Below, piece by piece: positions 60,599 to 64,000 of a stretch of DNA of 64,000 bases. The stretch is from assembly GCA_964410505.1 (NCBI GenBank), contig CAYPGR010000002.1, positions 62,001 to 126,000 of the forward strand. Direction: 5' to 3'. Each line of letters starts with the position of its first letter. Positions within the stretch are counted from its first letter, which is position 1. The notes beneath the pieces are model-generated. The model ran no database searches. It was not told the origin of the DNA and saw only the letters and a list, made by a program, of their open reading frames with translations. The translations under genes and the position numbers were made by a program. Source of the DNA: UBA1361 sp041656375 (lineage in GTDB: Bacteria > Bacillota_I > Bacilli_A > RFN20 > CAG-826).

Positions 60599-62407
60599 AT
60601 ATATAACAATGCCCCTTTTGAAGAATTGCTAAGTAATGTCAACATCGTTGATATCATTTCACGCTATATAAGTGTCGAGAAAAAGGGCCAAAGTTATCAG
60701 GCTCTCTGCCCTTTTCATGATGATCGTAATCCCAGCTTAATGATTAGTCCGACAAAAGGTGTCTTCAAGTGCTTTGTTTGTAATACGGGCGGAAATGCGA
60801 TTCGATTTGTCCAATTATATGAAAAGAAAAGCTATTTTGAGGCCGCGCGTAAAGTAGCGGAAACGATTAATTTTAAAAGCGAATTTTTCGCTAAACCAAT
60901 CATGGTTTCTAAAACGGATAACCAATTGGCACCGCTCGTTCGGGCGATTAACGATTTAACCGCTTATTATGAATATACTTTATTAACGCCTGAAGGTGTG
61001 GCAGCGAAAGAATATCTTCAAAAACGTGGGCTAAATGATACTTACATTAAGAAGTATCGTATTGGCTACGCCCCACAAGACGGACAAGCAACCATTCTGT
61101 TTTTACAAAATAAAGGTCATACACTCAAGACATTGCAAGATATTGGGGTCCTCTCCGGTGACTTAGATAGACCATATGACAAGAATCAAAGCCGAATTAT
61201 CTTTCCATTAACGAGTACCGAAGGTCAAATCGTCGGGTTTAGTGCTCGGACCATGAGCCGTGAAAAAGATGTACCAAAATACGTCAATTCTCCAGAAACT
61301 AAGCTTTTTATCAAATCAAATACGCTTTATAACTATCACTATGCAAAAGATTTGATGGCGATTCAATATTTATATGTCGTCGAAGGTTTTCTCGATGTTA
61401 TTGCCCTTGATCGTGCCGGTATTAAAAGTGCGGTCGCTTTAATGGGAACCGCCTTTACCCATGAACAAGTGACTCTTCTTAAACGGCTGAATAAAGAAAT
61501 AAGAATATGGTTAGATAGTGATATTCCTGGTCAAATGGCAACCTTAAGTGTTGTCAAAGACTTGATGGCGGCGGATATTAAGTTCCAAATCATCAAACCG
61601 AACGAAGAACGATTAGATCCTGATGATTATTTAAAAAAACATGGTGAAGAGGCACTTCAAAAATTAAGCACAACCTTTATCTCACGCGAAGATTACATCT
61701 TCAATTACTATATGGCGACGAATAAACGTGATGATATTGAGGCGAATAAAAAGTTTGTTAATGATGTTATGGATGATGTGATTGTTAAGTTGAATAGCCG
61801 CCTCGAAGTGAGTGCTTTTATTGATCGCTTAAGTGAAGCTAGCGGATTCAATGGCGTCGTCCTTCACAAAATGTATGAGAGTAAACTTAAAAGTATTGAA
61901 AATAAGGACCGCGCCCAACGGATTGTCGAAACAAGATTACCGCTTAAGCAAGTCTTAAATAAAGTGACCCAAGCAGAACGCTATATTCTCTATCAAATGA
62001 TTGTCTACCCAGAGGCCCGTGCCTTCTTTGATGAAAAGGTGAAAATATTCACCCATGAAATACATCGTTATATCGCGAATTATCTTAAAGAATATGCGTC
62101 AAATGAAACCTTTAATTACGCGATGCTGCTGAATGATGTTAATACTCGGTTCGCTGATGAACATAAGATTAGTGAATATACGAATGAACTCTTAGACATT
62201 GAACAAGATCTTGATAAAGTGAAATATGATGAGGCTATCCTCAATGACTCATTAAAAATCTTACTTTATGAGCGAGAATTGAAGTTACTTGAAAAAGAAC
62301 ATGAAAACGCACTCCTCAAAGCAAGTGATGATGAATTGTTCTTAGCTGAGAAGAAGCGATTTTTAGAAAAAAAGCAGAAGTTAATCAAAAAATATGAACG
62401 AAAATAG
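60599..62407 (+). CDS. dnaG: DNA primase DnaG with unusual start
   Basis: Makes RNA primers for replication. The zinc domain has CPFH and CFVC, then the RNA polymerase core, and a TOPRIM domain with VEGFLDVIAL and WLDSDIPG. The start is odd. The first standard in-frame start is TTG 60626, but the in-frame codons before it read APFEELLSNVNIVDII, which matches normal DnaG N-termini, so the protein begins earlier. No ATG, GTG or TTG exists upstream in that frame after the stop at 60581. AGGAGA (60587-60592) sits 6-7 bases before an in-frame ATA (60599), used here as the start. The nearby ATG 60594 is out of frame by two bases, and removing one TA of the (TA)4 tract (60598-60605) would restore it. 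Confidence 0.85.
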   Translation: MYNNAPFEELLSNVNIVDIISRYISVEKKGQSYQALCPFHDDRNPSLMISPTKGVFKCFVCNTGGNAIRFVQLYEKKSYFEAARKVAETINFKSEFFAKPIMVSKTDNQLAPLVRAINDLTAYYEYTLLTPEGVAAKEYLQKRGLNDTYIKKYRIGYAPQDGQATILFLQNKGHTLKTLQDIGVLSGDLDRPYDKNQSRIIFPLTSTEGQIVGFSARTMSREKDVPKYVNSPETKLFIKSNTLYNYHYAKDLMAIQYLYVVEGFLDVIALDRAGIKSAVALMGTAFTHEQVTLLKRLNKEIRIWLDSDIPGQMATLSVVKDLMAADIKFQIIKPNEERLDPDDYLKKHGEEALQKLSTTFISREDYIFNYYMATNKRDDIEANKKFVNDVMDDVIVKLNSRLEVSAFIDRLSEASGFNGVVLHKMYESKLKSIENKDRAQRIVETRLPLKQVLNKVTQAERYILYQMIVYPEARAFFDEKVKIFTHEIHRYIANYLKEYASNETFNYAMLLNDVNTRFADEHKISEYTNELLDIEQDLDKVKYDEAILNDSLKILLYERELKLLEKEHENALLKASDDELFLAEKKRFLEKKQKLIKKYERK

Positions 62408-62425
62408 TAAAGGAGAAGTTAGTTT

Positions 62426-63880
62426 ATGAGTGATATCAAGAATGAAGATGGTTTAGACTTCGAAGAAGAAATTGTGGTTGAAGATGAAGAAGAGGAAGCA
62501 CTTTTAACGCTGCCCCAAATTCGGAAACAACTCCTTGAAGAGGCACGGAAGAACAATAATCAAATTGATCAAGACGACGTGATTGAGGCGACTGCCCACT
62601 TAGATCTTAAAGAGACGGATATGGAAAAACTAATCACTTACTTTAAAAACAATAAAGTAACGGTCATAAGCGATATTGAAGCTGAAGATTATGATCCGGA
62701 TTTTGTGAAGTTTGTGACAGGTGACTCTGATGTCATCGTTGAAGATGAAGAAGTTGAATTTGAAGATGAAGAAGAGGAAGAACTCCTTTTTGGTGAAGCC
62801 TTTAAAGATGAAGAGGAAGAAAATTACGAAGAAAATCAACGCGTTAAAACAATTTCTCTCGGCGAAGTAAAAACAAGTGATTCCGTTAAGATTTATATGA
62901 AAGAAATGGGCCAATATAATCTATTAAAAGCTGACGAAGAAATAAACTTAGCCCGTCGTTATAAATTAGAAGGCGATATGGATGCCCGTGATGAACTCAT
63001 TACGCGCAACCTCCGACTAGTTTTTAATCAAGCGAAAAAATATAGCTCAACGAATATGCACCTCCTTGATTTAATCCAAGAAGGCAATATTGGTTTAATG
63101 AAGGCGGTTGAAAAGTTCGATTTCACAAAAGGATTTAAGTTTTCTACGTATGCGACGTGGTGGATTAAACAAAGTATTACGCGCTCGATCGCCGATCAAG
63201 CTCGTACCATCCGTATTCCTGTTCACATGGTTGAAACCATCAATAAAATTAGTCGGACCCAACGGCGGTTGACCCAAGAATTTGGTCGTGATGCCACTCC
63301 CGAAGAAATTAGTGACGCACTCATTACATATCGTCCAAAAGAAATTGAAGAATTATTGGCGTTAAATGAAAATAAAGAACAAGTCCCGCTCCCAGAAGAT
63401 AAGGCCGATCATGTCCGTAAAGTGCTTGATGCGATTGAGATATTAGTTAAAGATCTTAAACGTCAACCAACCATTGAAGAAATTAGTGAATCTTTCCGGG
63501 AATTTAGTCCAGCTCGTATTCGCGAAATTCAAGCCATCGCGATGGAACCAGTGAGTTTAGAATCACCAATTGGTGAAGAAGATGACAGCCATCTTGGTGA
63601 CTTTGTGGAAGATAAAGATAATGAGACACCGACTGACTTTGTCAGGAAGAGTATTCTCCACGACCAACTACGTGAAAATATGCTTGAATTCCTGACACCA
63701 CGTGAAGAAAAAGTATTAAGACTTCGCTATGGATTCGATGACGACAAACCGCGGACCCTCGAAGAAGTGGGTAAAATCTTTGGCGTTACTCGTGAACGTA
63801 TTCGGCAAATTGAAGCTAAAGCCATAAAAAAACTACGTCATCCAAGTCGGACCAAAGGTCTTCGAGGACATAATCAATAA
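62426..63880 (+). CDS. rpoD: RNA polymerase primary sigma factor (sigma-70)
   Basis: The housekeeping sigma. It is 484 aa, longer than B. subtilis SigA because of a very acidic N-terminus (about residues 1-140, with several runs of glutamate and aspartate). Region 1.2 starts at DSVKIYMKEMGQYNLL. Region 2 holds FDFTKGFKFSTYATWWIKQ for -10 recognition. Region 4 ends TLEEVGKIFGVTRERIRQIE for -35 recognition. The ribosome site AAAGGAG has good spacing. It follows dnaG and is coupled to trmK by a 1-base overlap. The extended -10 promoters in this window fit its intact region 2.4-3.0. Confidence 0.97.
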   Translation: MSDIKNEDGLDFEEEIVVEDEEEEALLTLPQIRKQLLEEARKNNNQIDQDDVIEATAHLDLKETDMEKLITYFKNNKVTVISDIEAEDYDPDFVKFVTGDSDVIVEDEEVEFEDEEEEELLFGEAFKDEEEENYEENQRVKTISLGEVKTSDSVKIYMKEMGQYNLLKADEEINLARRYKLEGDMDARDELITRNLRLVFNQAKKYSSTNMHLLDLIQEGNIGLMKAVEKFDFTKGFKFSTYATWWIKQSITRSIADQARTIRIPVHMVETINKISRTQRRLTQEFGRDATPEEISDALITYRPKEIEELLALNENKEQVPLPEDKADHVRKVLDAIEILVKDLKRQPTIEEISESFREFSPARIREIQAIAMEPVSLESPIGEEDDSHLGDFVEDKDNETPTDFVRKSILHDQLRENMLEFLTPREEKVLRLRYGFDDDKPRTLEEVGKIFGVTRERIRQIEAKAIKKLRHPSRTKGLRGHNQ

Positions 63881-64000
63881 TGTTGACACGTCGGCTTCAA
63901 GCGATTGCCGCTTATATTAAGGCCGATGATGTTGTTGCTGATATTGGTAGCGATCACGGAAAAATACCCCGTTATTTAATTAGCCAAGGACATAGTTATG
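63880..64000 (+). CDS. trmK: tRNA (adenine-22-N1)-methyltransferase, 3' end outside window
   Basis: Only the first 40 residues are present: MLTRRLQAIAAYI, then VVADIGSDHGKIPRYL, the SAM-binding motif I of TrmK. It starts on the last base of the rpoD stop (TAATG), the standard rpoD-trmK order of Bacillota. The gene is cut by the window edge. Confidence 0.85.
   Translation, partial: MLTRRLQAIAAYIKADDVVADIGSDHGKIPRYLISQGHSY

Noticed and set aside
60594..60632. Twelve-codon ATG reading frame after AGGAGA ahead of dnaG
   Set aside because: Considered as a separate leader peptide. It more likely marks the displaced dnaG start, because its SD and position fit dnaG and it overlaps the conserved primase N-terminus.
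1..64000. CRISPR array, insertion sequence, prophage, rRNA or tRNA genes
   Set aside because: No spaced direct repeats, transposase or phage-like frames, cloverleaf sequences or rRNA segments were recognised by reading; a dedicated tRNA or repeat scan was not possible.
1..64000. Mycoplasma-type code with TGA as tryptophan
   Set aside because: Tryptophans in conserved motifs use TGG, and TGA terminates truB, ruvX, comEA, ybeY and cdd at exactly the expected lengths.

Overview
The window looks like a chromosomal segment from a low-to-mid GC bacterium of the Bacillota/Mycoplasmatota (Tenericutes) kind. Gene orders typical of Bacilli recur: infB-rbfA, truB-ribF, rpsO-pnp, alaS-ruvX-DUF1292-greA, comEA-comEC-holA-rpsT, lepA-hemW-hrcA-grpE-dnaK-dnaJ-rsmE-mtaB, and ybeY-cdd-era-recO-glyQS-dnaG-rpoD-trmK. 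TGA ends several clear genes (truB, ruvX, comEA, the DUF1667 gene, ybeY, cdd), so the code is the standard bacterial one, unlike Mycoplasma and Spiroplasma. mltG, often found between DUF1292 and greA in walled Bacilli, is absent there. That would fit an Acholeplasma- or Izemoplasma-like lineage, but the taxonomic placement is inference.

Layout. 1-5.2 kb: end of infB, rbfA, a DUF2177 membrane protein, a fused FakA-DegV protein and a DUF1295 membrane protein. 5.2-7.7 kb: a UvsE-DUF1722 fusion and, on the minus strand, a TtcA-GNAT fusion. 7.7-13.4 kb: truB, ribF, a flavodiiron protein, rpsO and pnp. 13.5-16.5 kb: a three-gene FAD oxidoreductase/DUF1667 module like an anaerobic glycerol-3-phosphate dehydrogenase. 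16.6-24.5 kb: RNase J-like protein, ftsK, acpS, pullulanase, an SSB-like OB protein and plsC. 24.6-31 kb: pdp, dtd, mnmA, a T-box leader, alaS, ruvX and DUF1292. 31.1-35.4 kb: greA, comEA, comEC, holA and rpsT (minus). 35.6-45.9 kb: fmt, a nuclease-helicase, lepA, a degenerate Fic-fold protein, hemW, and an ArsR regulator with its P1B-4 metal ATPase. 46-53.5 kb: CIRCE-controlled hrcA-grpE-dnaK-dnaJ, rsmE, an unknown gene and mtaB. 53.6-64 kb: rpmF, deoC, rpsU, a C39-peptidase membrane protein, then the ybeY-to-rpoD run and the start of trmK.

Almost everything is on the plus strand in tight operons, and many neighbours overlap by 1, 4 or 8 bases. Functions are mainly translation, RNA processing, replication and repair, nucleoside salvage (pdp, deoC, cdd), protein folding and metal efflux. 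Regulation visible in the DNA includes a T-box before alaS, CIRCE before hrcA, an SmtB-type operator, an SD-pairing rpsO leader, strong or extended -10 promoters, and several genes whose -10 box sits 6-10 bases before a start codon with no SD (probably leaderless). I saw no insertion sequence, prophage, CRISPR array, rRNA or tRNA, and no gene-free stretch above 300 bases.

The most unusual items are the start region of dnaG (the SD-linked ATG is two bases out of frame across a (TA)4 tract), a Fic-fold protein that has lost its catalytic motif, a C39 peptidase/membrane protein with no ATPase domain, an alaS T-box that seems to act on the ribosome binding site, and several domain fusions.
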